Source: Pedosphaera parvula Ellin514 (GTDB lineage Bacteria > Verrucomicrobiota > Verrucomicrobiia > Limisphaerales > Pedosphaeraceae). Taken from it: DNA of 64,000 nucleotides. Under the pieces are notes generated by a model that was not told where the DNA came from, did not search any database, and saw nothing but the letters and a program-made list of their open reading frames with translations. The stretch lies in NCBI RefSeq assembly GCF_000172555.1, contig NZ_ABOX02000002.1, forward strand, positions 62,001 through 126,000, written 5' to 3'. This document shows, in pieces, positions 7,206 to 16,474 of this stretch. The position numbers were made by a program, and so were the translations under genes. How positions within the stretch are numbered: the first letter of the stretch is position 1; each line of letters begins with the position of its first letter.

Positions 7206-10034
7206 ATGATTGTCCCAACCGCACAAGTATATTCCCGGGCGAGCACGAGTCAACCAATTGGCATTCCTTTAATTATTTCCCGACCGGGCCGGCGTGGCTT
7301 GCTGGGCTTGTTGATTGTTGCTGCACTGTTTTACATCAGCATGCCCGCCAGGGCAGGCACCGTGGCCCTTTGGAAATTTGACGCAGCAAACCCAGCCGCC
7401 GACTCCTCTGGCAACGGCAACAATCTGGCGCTCAACGGAAATATCACTTTTAGCGGCGACGCGCCCACCAATGCGCCTGGAATCACCAACAGCGTCATAT
7501 TCGACGGGGCTTCCTACGCGCAGACGATTGGAACCTTAAATCTCACGCCGTATAACCAGTTGACAATAGAGTTTTTCGCCAAGTTTACGGTCGGTGGTGG
7601 TCTGCAGATGTTTTTTGCGCAGAACAATCCCAATAACGTCACCGGCGCCTTTTATTTAGACCGGGGTGAGTCCAGCGCCAGCGGGTTAAAGATGAGCCAA
7701 AGAACAGCGGCCGGCTTTGAAACAGACGTGGCTCCCGGGCCCACTGAGGGAGCCTGGCATCACTATGCGTTGACCATTGACGAGAGTGGCACCAACCCGA
7801 TTGTTAAAATCTATGTTGACGGCTATCAGGTCGACACGGGGGGTGTATCAGCGGGCCTTCAGACCTTCATCAACGACTATTTCACCATTGGTGCGTATCC
7901 CCCCGCCTATAACCTGGGTTACCATGGCCTGATGGGTGAAATGCGGATTTCAAGCAGCATTCTGCCCTCCCCGCAATTCTTGATTGGCGCTCAGACCCCC
8001 AGGATATTCATCAGTCAACAACCTCAAAATACGGCAGTCGTGACTAACAGCCCTGCAACATTCAAGGTGGTTGCAACTGTGCAAAATGGAGACCCAACAC
8101 CACCGTTGCAGTATCAATGGCAGAGGAATGGCTCAAATATACCGGATGCCACAAACAGTAGCTATACACTTTCGGCTCCGACCCTGAGCGACAATGCGGT
8201 CCAGTTCGACGTTGTGCTTTCAGCTTTAGGTGCAGCCTCGGTGACGAGTTCAAATGTGACCTTGACTGTGGCCACGAACTCCGTCGTGGCGTTTTGGAAA
8301 TTCGATGCTGCCAATCCGACGGTTGACTCTTCTGGTTACGGCAACAATCTGGCGCTCACGGGAAATATCACCTTCAGCAATGATGCGCCCACCAATGCGC
8401 CAGGAAGCACCAACAGCGCCGTATTCGACGGAGCTTCGTACGCCAGGACGCTTGGAACATTCAATCTTTCACTGTACAACCAGCTGACCATCGAGTTTTA
8501 CGCCAAGTACACAATCGGTGGGGGACTGCAGATGTTTTTTGCGCAGAACAATCCCAACAATGTCCTGGGCGCCTTTTACTTCGACCGGGGTGAATCCAGT
8601 GCCACCGGATTAAAGGTGGCTCAGAAAACTGCGACCAGCGGTATCATAACTGGTGTAGCTCCCGGGCCCAGTGACGAAGCCTGGCATCATTACGCTTTGA
8701 CCATGGATGAGAGCGGCACCAATCCGGTCTTCCAAGTCTATGTTGACGGCTACCTGGTTGGTACGGGAGGAGCCGGTGGTCAGGGACTCATCAATGACTT
8801 CTTCACCATTGGCGCATATCCCCCCAGCTATAACTTTCGCTATCAGGGCCTGATGAGCGAAATGCGGGTTTCCAGCGGCGTTCTGACTCCTGCTCAGTTC
8901 TTAATTGGCGCTCAGATTCCGAGGATATTCATCAGCCAGCAGCCCCAGAACACGGCGGTGGTGACCAACAGCCCAGCAACATTCATGGTTGTTGCATCTG
9001 TTCAGAACGGAACCCAATCTCTACATTATCAATGGCAGAGAAATGGTGTGAATATAGCCGGGGCCACAAATAGCAGTTACACTCTTTCAGCCACGACTCT
9101 GACTGATGATTCTGCTCAGTTTGACGTTGTGCTTTCGACTCCACCTGCAATGCCAGTGACCAGCTCCAATGCGGTCTTAACCGTTGTAACAAATGCCACC
9201 GTGGCCCTTTGGACATTTGACGCTGCCAATCCGGCAGTCGACTCCTCCGGCAACGGCAATGATCTGACGCTCGTCGGAAATATCACCATCAGCGACGACG
9301 TGTCCATCAATGCGCCAGGAACCACCAACAGCGTTGTATTCGATGGCGGATCGTTGGCGCAGACGACCCAGCCCCTGGACCTCACGCGGTACAATCAGTT
9401 GACCGTTGAATTCTTTGCCAAATACAGCATCAATGGCGGTCTGCAGATGTTTTTTGCGCAGAACAATCCCAATTTCGTGGCCGGCGCCTTTTATTTGGAT
9501 CGAGGTGAATCCAGCTCCAATGGACTAAAGGTGAGTCAAAGAACTGCAGACGCCAACTTTGAAACAAGCGTGGCCCCCGGGTCCATTGACGGTGAGTGGC
9601 ATCACTACGCACTGACCATGGACGAGAGTGGCATTAGCCCAATTTTCAAGATTTATGTTGATGGTTACCAAACCGATACTGGCGGCCAGTCGGGCGGGAT
9701 TCAGGCATTCATCAACGATTATTTCACCATCGGCGCATATCCCCCTGGCTACAACTTTAATTACCAGGGCTTGATGGGCGAAATGCGCGTTTCAACCGGC
9801 ATTCTAAACCCCGCCCAATTCTTGAATGGGCCGGCAAAACTTCAGATCACGGCCGCAAATGGCCATGCTGTGATCAGCTGGCCTCAAAATGCCGGGAGTT
9901 TTACACTCCAACAAGCAAGTAACCTGCCTGGGACCTGGACCGCTTTAACGAACAATCCCGCTGTATCAGGCCTCAATTGGCAAGTCACAGTGCCGACGAC
10001 ATCGAGCGCGAAGTTTTACCGCTTGTTCCGCTAA
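7206..10034 (+). CDS. Secreted protein with three LamG-like and two Ig-like domains
   Basis: A 942-residue exported protein. After a basic start, the signal peptide hydrophobic stretch is GLLGLLIVAALFYI, with a likely cut after PARA. Three near-identical units of about 305 residues follow. Each starts VALWKFDAANP..DSSGNGN and contains a concanavalin-A/LamG-type beta-sandwich (ITNSVIFDGASY, WHHYALT.DESG, KIYVDGYQ). Units 1 and 2 are each followed by an Ig-like domain (ISQQPQNTAVVTNSPATF, LQYQWQRNG). The protein closes with the C-terminal module ending KFYRLFR. LamG folds bind or cleave glycans, but no catalytic residues could be named here. It is probably a surface-bound, carbohydrate-binding protein. 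Confidence 0.85.
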   Translation: MIVPTAQVYSRASTSQPIGIPLIISRPGRRGLLGLLIVAALFYISMPARAGTVALWKFDAANPAADSSGNGNNLALNGNITFSGDAPTNAPGITNSVIFDGASYAQTIGTLNLTPYNQLTIEFFAKFTVGGGLQMFFAQNNPNNVTGAFYLDRGESSASGLKMSQRTAAGFETDVAPGPTEGAWHHYALTIDESGTNPIVKIYVDGYQVDTGGVSAGLQTFINDYFTIGAYPPAYNLGYHGLMGEMRISSSILPSPQFLIGAQTPRIFISQQPQNTAVVTNSPATFKVVATVQNGDPTPPLQYQWQRNGSNIPDATNSSYTLSAPTLSDNAVQFDVVLSALGAASVTSSNVTLTVATNSVVAFWKFDAANPTVDSSGYGNNLALTGNITFSNDAPTNAPGSTNSAVFDGASYARTLGTFNLSLYNQLTIEFYAKYTIGGGLQMFFAQNNPNNVLGAFYFDRGESSATGLKVAQKTATSGIITGVAPGPSDEAWHHYALTMDESGTNPVFQVYVDGYLVGTGGAGGQGLINDFFTIGAYPPSYNFRYQGLMSEMRVSSGVLTPAQFLIGAQIPRIFISQQPQNTAVVTNSPATFMVVASVQNGTQSLHYQWQRNGVNIAGATNSSYTLSATTLTDDSAQFDVVLSTPPAMPVTSSNAVLTVVTNATVALWTFDAANPAVDSSGNGNDLTLVGNITISDDVSINAPGTTNSVVFDGGSLAQTTQPLDLTRYNQLTVEFFAKYSINGGLQMFFAQNNPNFVAGAFYLDRGESSSNGLKVSQRTADANFETSVAPGSIDGEWHHYALTMDESGISPIFKIYVDGYQTDTGGQSGGIQAFINDYFTIGAYPPGYNFNYQGLMGEMRVSTGILNPAQFLNGPAKLQITAANGHAVISWPQNAGSFTLQQASNLPGTWTALTNNPAVSGLNWQVTVPTTSSAKFYRLFR
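7362..9830 (+). repeat. Three tandem LamG-Ig coding repeats, period about 920 bases
   Basis: The coding units start at 7362, 8286 and 9201, each with gtggc...ttttggaaatt-like sequence, so the periods are about 924 and 915 bases. The third unit lacks the Ig-like part. DNA similarity is high along the whole length, pointing to recent duplication or ongoing gene conversion inside this gene. Confidence 0.85.
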
Positions 10035-10058
10035 TTACAAAATGGGAATACGGACGAG

Positions 10059-10096
10059 TGCTCTCTCCCTGTTTGGAGTCGCTTCGGGAGAGGGCA
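10059..10096 (+). terminator. Hairpin after the LamG protein gene
   Basis: An 11-base stem with one G-U pair (tgctctctccc against gggagagggca) encloses a 16-base loop, 25 bases after the stop codon. No U-run follows, so it is either a non-canonical terminator or an mRNA 3'-end stabiliser. Confidence 0.4.
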
Positions 10097-10313
10097 GTTC
10101 GTAGATCTCTTACTTGAAAATAAATCTGAAAGCATGACGGAGTTCTTCGGCAGACGTAGCTAAATCGCTTGAAATACGAAGACTGATATTACTTCCCATG
10201 CTTTGCATTGCGAGCTTATCAAAACTACAGGTTAAATGATAATTTTGGTCCATGAATTCCAAAAGTACTAGTGCGATGGCCCCTGTCATTGCCGAAAAAA
10301 CAGGTGGGCAGCC

Positions 10314-12155
10314 ATGACCGGGCTTGATTGGGCGGTTGTGGCATTGGTCATTGTCTTATCGATGGTCGCAGGCATGGGCGTGATGCGGTTATCGTCGCGT
10401 AATGGAGCCATCAGCTACTTCACCGGTGACCGCAACCTTCCGTGGTGGGCCATCGCCATTTCCAACACGGCAACGTATCAATCCGGCAGCGGTGCTTTCG
10501 TGATGCTGGTGCTTACCTACGGTTTGGCCGCGAATTGGCTCTGGTGGTCTTGCTGGATCATTTGGATGCCGCTTGTGGCCATCATCTGGGCGCCGATGTG
10601 GCGGCGGATGCGTATCATGACCACGGCTGAACTCATCACGCTTAGATATGGTGGACGCCCGGCTCAATTTGCGCGGAAGATTTATGCCATAGTTTGCTGT
10701 TTCGGATTCTCGGTGTTGTTAATCGGCTATATCACCGGATTTTTCGCCAGGACAATTGCACCGCTGGTGCAGATGTCCGAGTTGCAAATACTGCTGATCT
10801 TCGGCGGTACCACTGCTATCTATACCATGTTCGGCGGTCTCATGGGGGTGGTAGTGACCGAGATCCTGCATTTTGGTATTCTCATGGTGGGTTGCACGGT
10901 GTTCATGTTCATGGCCGTCGCCCAACATGGTGGTTGGTCGCACCTGTTGGCCCATATCGCCATGGTCCGCCCGGAAGCATTAGCCCAAACGCCTCCCGTG
11001 GTGTCGTCGTCACCCTCCAATTCGATTGGGCTTTTGACGATTTTGATTTTGGTGTTGCAAGGCATCTTTTTTGCGGGTTCACCCACAGCAGGGGAAGGTT
11101 CGACTGCGCAACGGTTCATGGCGGCTCGCAACGAGCGCCATGCCATGGCGGGACAATTATTCAACTGTTTCCTGGCTCTCACCTTTCGCATACTGCCACT
11201 CATTGGCATCGGGTTGGTCGCCTTGTCCCTTCTTTGGCCTGCTGGCCTGACGCAGGGCCCGCCGCCCGAGGGCATGACTGTTATCCAGGATCCCGTTTAT
11301 GGCTGGGCAGAGGTAATCAAACGCTGTCATTTGCCACATGGATTCATTGGCTTGCTCATTGCCGTCGAGGTGGCCGCCTACACTTCCACACTCAGCGCAT
11401 TGATCAACTGGGGCGGCAGCTTTGTCATCAATGATCTTTATAGGCCACTGGACCCTCATGCCACGCCCAAGCGCGAAATTTGGGTCAGCCGCCTCACCAC
11501 GCTGGTCCTCTTCGCGGCGGCAAGCGCGGTGGCCATTCTTTTCGTCAAACAAATGCTGGGTTGGTTTATCTTCATCAATTCCGCGATGGTTATTTTCCTT
11601 CTACCGCTGGCGTTTTTCCGTTTCTTCTGGTGGCGCTTCAATGTTTGGGGGGAATTGGCAGCCATTATTCTAGGACTGCCGTTGTCTCTTTTGATTTGGT
11701 TCAAATTTGATTTTCAGGACGCATCCAAGCACCCGATCTGGCAGGGACTCAGCCTGCTCTTTGGGCTCAGCTTTGTGATATTAATCATTACCACCCTGCT
11801 CACGCCTGCAGAGTCGTTTGAGACGCTCGCCAAATTTTATGAGCGTTGTCGCCCGCCGGGATTCTGGGGGCCAATCCGTAATCGCATCGGTTTGACTGCG
11901 ACGACACAGCCGCTTTTCCGGGGGGTGGTTTTGAATTGCCTTCTGGGCATCCTGTCCTGTTTAGGCCTGGTGTTGGCGACCAATGCTATTTTTGTAGGCG
12001 ATTGGTCCAGGATGGTTGGGGGAATTCTCTCGGCCTGTCTATTGGGAGGGTGGCTGGTACACCGGATGTTCCAGCCCGAAGCGGAAGCTAGAGAGACAAA
12101 AACAGTTGAACTGGAGAAGACGCTAAACAAGGCGCCCACGTCTGAAGTGCCGTGA
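10314..12155 (+). CDS. Sodium:solute symporter family transporter
   Basis: A 613-residue inner-membrane transporter of the SSS family (SGLT-like). It has many hydrophobic helices starting at GLDWAVVALVIVLSMVAGM, and the early family marks YFTGDRNLPWWAIAISNTATYQSGSGAF. Length and the C-terminal helix pair fit the 13-14 helix members. The family couples sodium influx to uptake of sugars, sialic acid or other small solutes; the substrate here is unknown. The secreted GH84 gene starts 43 bases after its stop and a ceramidase-like gene overlaps that one, so the three probably form an operon in which the transporter imports a released product such as an amino sugar. Confidence 0.9.
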   Translation: MTGLDWAVVALVIVLSMVAGMGVMRLSSRNGAISYFTGDRNLPWWAIAISNTATYQSGSGAFVMLVLTYGLAANWLWWSCWIIWMPLVAIIWAPMWRRMRIMTTAELITLRYGGRPAQFARKIYAIVCCFGFSVLLIGYITGFFARTIAPLVQMSELQILLIFGGTTAIYTMFGGLMGVVVTEILHFGILMVGCTVFMFMAVAQHGGWSHLLAHIAMVRPEALAQTPPVVSSSPSNSIGLLTILILVLQGIFFAGSPTAGEGSTAQRFMAARNERHAMAGQLFNCFLALTFRILPLIGIGLVALSLLWPAGLTQGPPPEGMTVIQDPVYGWAEVIKRCHLPHGFIGLLIAVEVAAYTSTLSALINWGGSFVINDLYRPLDPHATPKREIWVSRLTTLVLFAAASAVAILFVKQMLGWFIFINSAMVIFLLPLAFFRFFWWRFNVWGELAAIILGLPLSLLIWFKFDFQDASKHPIWQGLSLLFGLSFVILIITTLLTPAESFETLAKFYERCRPPGFWGPIRNRIGLTATTQPLFRGVVLNCLLGILSCLGLVLATNAIFVGDWSRMVGGILSACLLGGWLVHRMFQPEAEARETKTVELEKTLNKAPTSEVP

Positions 12156-12198
12156 TAATCGACAGTATTCAGAAATCAAGAAGCGAGCAATTATACTT

Positions 12199-13968
12199 GT
12201 GTGCATTCAAAAACTGAAATTGAAGAGTGTGGTGTTGGTTGTGAGCTCCCTCCTTGCGGTCGTTGATATTACCAACGCGGCACCCTTATTTGAAGGGTGC
12301 GGAACTAATTTCCAGGGTGGCGGCCGCGCTTTGTTTGGTTCAAGTTTCCATGCGCGTCAGGGCGTTAACATGGTCTATGCGCAGCCGACAAGGCTGGCGG
12401 CCAGCATGACAGCCTCGTTCAAACTGAATCAATCACCCGCAGAGCCGCTTTCTTTGCTGATTGAAGCCATGAACGACGATTCTCCACGCGAGTGTCGTAT
12501 TCGGATGTTGCTTAATGACCGTGAACTGCTGGTTGGGTCAAATGGTTTTGCACATGGCCGATGGCAAACCCGTCAGTTCCTCATTCCTCGTGGAACGCTG
12601 CATTCGGGGACCAACCAATTTGTCATCAGCAATCTCGAAGCCAGTGGCAATACGGGACAGCCGCCATGGTTCATGGTGGCCCGCTGCGCCATAGCCGATA
12701 AAGATTACAAACTTTCCCGCATTAAAGAAGCGACATTACAGATTCAATTACCAAAGGAAGTCCGCCCATTTCCGCAGCCGTTGCCGGCCGATCATCCACA
12801 GCCAGGTTTCAAATTCCGGGGCACGAAAGGCTGGGCCTGGACAGAGAAACAGTATCTGGAAGAAATACCCTTTCTGGTCCGTTACAAAATGAATTTTCTG
12901 ATGAATTGTTATATCTCGATGTTTACCTCGCCTTCCAATCACATCGGGAGATGGACAAATGAATGGTGGAAGCCATTGCCGGATGCAAAAAAGGAGGCTT
13001 ACGCGCGGGTGATTCATGCATGTCAGGAGAATGGCATTACATTTTGTTTTGCGATTCATCCTCAACTCAGCTCTCCGCGCCCATTTGATTTCAGCAAGCC
13101 TGAAGAGGTGGATGAGCTTTATCAAAATTTTGACTGGGCACAAAGCCAGGGAGTCCACTGGTTCAGTGTTTCGCTCGACGATGTGAGTTGGACTGGGAAG
13201 GGGCCGCTTGTCGGCGGTACGCAGCACGCCAAATTGGTGAACACGGTAATTAAGCGGCTGCGCCAAAAGGATCCGGATGCTCAAATGATCTTCTGCCCGG
13301 GACCTTATTCAGGTGATGGAACCAATCCGACGGACCACGCTTACCTTCAGGCTCTCGGAAATGATCTCGACCCAGCGGTCTACATTTTTTGGACTGGAGA
13401 TGGAGTTGCGGACCAAAAGATAACCAGAAAGGCAGCTGAGTCTTACAAGGGAGTTGTCCGTCATCGGCTGTTTTTATGGGACAATTATCCGGTCAACGAC
13501 AGCGCTCCCACTTTGCATTTGGGGCCGCTTAGCGGGCGGGCTGCTGATTTATGCGAAGTGGCTGATGGTTACATGAGCAATCCCATGGCACTGCAGAATG
13601 AGATAAATCGCATCCCTTTGGCGACGTGCGCAGATTATTCCTACAATCCTTGGAGGTATGACCCGGATCGTTCCATTGGGCAGGCCATTCTTGGGCTGGC
13701 ACAAACCATATCACAACAACTGGTGCTCAAGGAATTGGTCGAAACCTATCCTGGATTTCTCATTTCCGGTGGTGGCACAGGGGAAAATCCGGTGCGAAGA
13801 AAGTTTGAAGAACTGGCAGGGAGTCAGGATTCACGAACGGAAGCGCATGATTTTGTGCGTCACCTGGAAGACATTTCATTACGTTTGACAAAAGAGTTTC
13901 CAGGTGAATTCACGGAAGCCAGGCAAACTGTGGATGAGGATGTTATCTGGATGAAAGCCAAACTATGA
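12199..13968 (+). CDS. Secreted GH84-type beta-N-acetylglucosaminidase-like protein
   Basis: A 589-residue protein with a GTG start (no ATG nearby). A signal peptide VVLVVSSLLAVVDITNA is followed by a beta-sandwich of about 140 residues (30-170) that may bind carbohydrate. The GH84-type domain spans roughly 195-500: RGTKGWAWT, FAIHPQL, the catalytic-type pair D327-D328 (SLDDVSW), and the WDNYPVND signature starting at W427, followed by LHLGPLSGR. GH84 enzymes remove terminal beta-linked GlcNAc from glycans or glycoproteins. The domain is closely similar to the C-terminal half of the AraC fusion at 2657-4804, which suggests duplication. Its stop overlaps the start of the ceramidase-like gene. 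Confidence 0.87.
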   Translation: MCIQKLKLKSVVLVVSSLLAVVDITNAAPLFEGCGTNFQGGGRALFGSSFHARQGVNMVYAQPTRLAASMTASFKLNQSPAEPLSLLIEAMNDDSPRECRIRMLLNDRELLVGSNGFAHGRWQTRQFLIPRGTLHSGTNQFVISNLEASGNTGQPPWFMVARCAIADKDYKLSRIKEATLQIQLPKEVRPFPQPLPADHPQPGFKFRGTKGWAWTEKQYLEEIPFLVRYKMNFLMNCYISMFTSPSNHIGRWTNEWWKPLPDAKKEAYARVIHACQENGITFCFAIHPQLSSPRPFDFSKPEEVDELYQNFDWAQSQGVHWFSVSLDDVSWTGKGPLVGGTQHAKLVNTVIKRLRQKDPDAQMIFCPGPYSGDGTNPTDHAYLQALGNDLDPAVYIFWTGDGVADQKITRKAAESYKGVVRHRLFLWDNYPVNDSAPTLHLGPLSGRAADLCEVADGYMSNPMALQNEINRIPLATCADYSYNPWRYDPDRSIGQAILGLAQTISQQLVLKELVETYPGFLISGGGTGENPVRRKFEELAGSQDSRTEAHDFVRHLEDISLRLTKEFPGEFTEARQTVDEDVIWMKAKL

Positions 13969-15272
13969 AAGTCGGTACTGCTCAGATAAACATCTCGCCG
14001 CAGCCCGGAATTGACCTCGCTGGTTTTGCGGTGCGTGCCCAGCCATGCCAGCGCGTGCTGGATCCATTGTGGGTGCGGGTATTGTATCTCGAGGAAGGCG
14101 CAGAGAAGTTATTATGGATTCATGGGGATGTCCTGGCGTTCGATGACACGACCGTAAGTCATCTGCGTGATTGGGTGGTCAAAGAACTTGGCATACCCGC
14201 CACCAAAGTGGTGGTCGCCGCCACCCACACGCATAGCGGTCCTGCCACCATCCAACTGACCGGTTGTGGGAAAGTGGATGCCGGATACGTCGTCTGGCTG
14301 CAAGATAAATTCCGGGAGGCGGTTTGGGTGGCAGTAGAAAATATCGAAACATGTCATCTGATGTCCACCGAAGGCGAATGTCGGCTTGGAGTGGATAGGC
14401 TCAACTCCGCCTTCAATCATACTGATCCCAGGGTGGGGGCTTTTGGCTGGCGACGGAAAGACGGTTCGTATAAAGCGGTGATGCTTTCCTACTCAATGCA
14501 TCCGGTAAGCCTCAAAGAACCACTGGCAAGTGGCGATTGGCCAGGTGAAACGGCTCGGTTTTTAACTGCGGCGTTACCTGGTCGGCCTGTTGTCATTGTC
14601 TCTTCTGGGGCATGCGGCAATATCAATCCACCTCAGGTTGGCGTGACGCCCGAACAAACCTATCAATGGGGGCGACACATCGCCCAAAGTGTTTTGTCGG
14701 GCCTGCTGAGCGCGCCCTTGGATATTGATGAACCGGCGGCAAGCGCTCTCAAGATGACCACCGTTACTGTAGATCTGCCATTGGAGTCATGGAGCGGATC
14801 AGGCATCGAAAAATATGCCGATGAATGTCTTGCCGATGCAGCTGGGCACCGCGAGTTTGGTGTTCAATTTCCAAAAGCCATTGAAACGTGGCGCACCAGC
14901 ATGCTCCAACGCCACCAGAGGAGCGAACCGCCCCATCTGCAGGCTGTGCTTGGCATTTTGTCATTGGGACGGGCGACGGTTCTGACTGTCAACGCAGAAA
15001 TATTCTCTCGTTTTACCGATCTGGTGAGCTCTGAGGCTGACGGCCCGGTTTATACGATGGGTTGCGCGAATGGCATGATTGGCTACCTGGCCTCGGCTGA
15101 AGCCTATCTTGAACATGGGTACGAAGTTTCCTGGTCCATGTTGTTCTATAACAAACCCCGCCTGCAAAAGGGAGGACTCGAACTGCTCGCCGAACAGGCT
15201 CGCCGTCTGCTCGAGAGAGGCCCGGCCGGTAAATCCAGTCATAATGCTTCCATTGATTCCTTCCATGTGTAA
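13965..15272 (+). CDS. Neutral/alkaline non-lysosomal ceramidase-like protein
   Basis: A 435-residue protein resembling the N-terminal catalytic domain of neutral/alkaline ceramidases. It opens KVGTAQINISPQPGIDLAGF and carries the metal-site type motif ATHTHSGP (H88 and H90), then SYSMHPVSL and IVSSGACGNINP. True ceramidases hydrolyse the amide bond of ceramide. Many bacterial relatives of this length are secreted hydrolases of unknown substrate, often next to glycosidases. No signal peptide is visible. The start overlaps the stop of the GH84 gene (ATGA at 13965-13968), so the two are translationally coupled. The region suggests combined attack on a glycosylated amide or glycolipid, but this is inference. 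Confidence 0.82.
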   Translation: MKVGTAQINISPQPGIDLAGFAVRAQPCQRVLDPLWVRVLYLEEGAEKLLWIHGDVLAFDDTTVSHLRDWVVKELGIPATKVVVAATHTHSGPATIQLTGCGKVDAGYVVWLQDKFREAVWVAVENIETCHLMSTEGECRLGVDRLNSAFNHTDPRVGAFGWRRKDGSYKAVMLSYSMHPVSLKEPLASGDWPGETARFLTAALPGRPVVIVSSGACGNINPPQVGVTPEQTYQWGRHIAQSVLSGLLSAPLDIDEPAASALKMTTVTVDLPLESWSGSGIEKYADECLADAAGHREFGVQFPKAIETWRTSMLQRHQRSEPPHLQAVLGILSLGRATVLTVNAEIFSRFTDLVSSEADGPVYTMGCANGMIGYLASAEAYLEHGYEVSWSMLFYNKPRLQKGGLELLAEQARRLLERGPAGKSSHNASIDSFHV

Positions 15273-15330
15273 TTCAAGCGCACCTTGCTTGGAGTCACCA
15301 CCTTGTGCAGAACCGTGGCGGCCACCCTGC

Positions 15331-16308
15331 CTATTTAAGTCGGTTGTCCATTCTGGAATTCAACCAAATGTTTTCGAGTGTTGAATCTATGAGCGGACGC
15401 ACTTTTCCATCGGCAATTAGTTTCTTTAATTCCGGGTCTTTGTCTTTAACTTCCAAACCGGTTGCTTCCACTTTGGCCAGATAATATCCAAAGTCGGATC
15501 GTATTGGTTCGCTGACCTCGCCCTGCTTCAATTTGAAAACTGCTGCCTCGAAAGCGGGTGTGAACTGCGTCCAACTGCGGGCCCTCCAGCCCATATAGCC
15601 CCCTTGTTTTTTTCCATCCACTACATTTTCCGGGGAGTCGGTAAATTCATCCGCCAGCTTTGCAAAATCAGTTCCGTTCCTGATTTTCGTGAGGATTTGA
15701 TCTGCTTTTTTTTTCGTTTCGATTGAGGTTTGTTCCTTTTTTGCTGGAATACTATTATAACCGGCATCGGCAATGTAAATGTATCTGACCTTGACCCAAT
15801 CAGCATAATCCTTCGCGTCAATCGTCATGATGCTTTGGCGAATGTAGGCTTCCAATAACATGTTTCCTTCGCAAATCCTCTGGTAATGGGCTGGCGTTGT
15901 ATTGTGATGCTGTAACATTTCATTCAAATTGGAAGAATGCGTTCGCTTTATATCTTCGTTTGCCTTCGCCTGGAAATCGTCGGTTGTAATTTTTACTCCT
16001 GCACTTTCGGCGGCGCACTTGACTGCCCTTTGTCTGAGTAACTCATCCAGCGCCGCGGGAGCATTTTGAAGCCACATATCTTTGAGCAGATCATCTTTCG
16101 TAATGTTTACTCCCTGAACAACTCCAACCACGGTATTACCTGGAGATTCCCACAATTTTTCGAGTGTCGAGGCCTGGTTGGATGTTAACGCGACAGAGGT
16201 TGAGTTGTTGGTTGCTGGTACGGGTGTTTGCGCGTTTGCAGAGCCAGGGCGAGAGAACAGAAATAAATCCATGGCACAAAGAATAATCACTTTAGGCAGT
16301 AGATACAT
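15331..16308 (-). CDS. Parvulin-type peptidylprolyl isomerase (SurA/PrsA-like)
   Basis: A 325-residue exported foldase. It has a short signal-like start (LLPKVIILCAMDLFLF, then SANAQ). A SurA-type helical N-domain follows from about residue 60 to 160. A PpiC rotamase domain from about 170 to 285 carries FAKLADEFTDSPE, GGYMGWRARSWTQFTPAFEAAVFKLKQGE and PIRSDFGYYLAKVEA. Such proteins help fold exported or outer-membrane proteins, which fits the many large secreted proteins around it. It converges with the ceramidase-like gene, 58 bases apart, and lies after the terminator of the gene at 16475. Confidence 0.88.
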   Translation of the reverse strand: MYLLPKVIILCAMDLFLFSRPGSANAQTPVPATNNSTSVALTSNQASTLEKLWESPGNTVVGVVQGVNITKDDLLKDMWLQNAPAALDELLRQRAVKCAAESAGVKITTDDFQAKANEDIKRTHSSNLNEMLQHHNTTPAHYQRICEGNMLLEAYIRQSIMTIDAKDYADWVKVRYIYIADAGYNSIPAKKEQTSIETKKKADQILTKIRNGTDFAKLADEFTDSPENVVDGKKQGGYMGWRARSWTQFTPAFEAAVFKLKQGEVSEPIRSDFGYYLAKVEATGLEVKDKDPELKKLIADGKVRPLIDSTLENIWLNSRMDNRLK

Positions 16309-16424
16309 AATCGTAGGGTCTTATGTTTTGGTTGGAAGTGAAGGTTCTGAATAACTCGAGTAAAGTCTTGAAGAATGGGCAAACTGACATGGCACGGCCG
16401 GCGATTACGACTTGGTTGTGCTGG

Positions 16425-16451
16425 AAAAAACGAGTCCGGAACGCTCCGGAC
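16425..16451 (-). terminator. Rho-independent terminator
   Basis: On the minus strand, a 7-base GC stem (gtccgga, loop gcgt, tccggac) is followed by a cg and then six T residues. It lies 24 bases after the stop codon of the minus-strand secreted-protein gene and ends that transcript before the foldase gene. Confidence 0.85.
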
Positions 16452-16474
16452 CCGTTTGTCCGCCGGTTCGGTCA

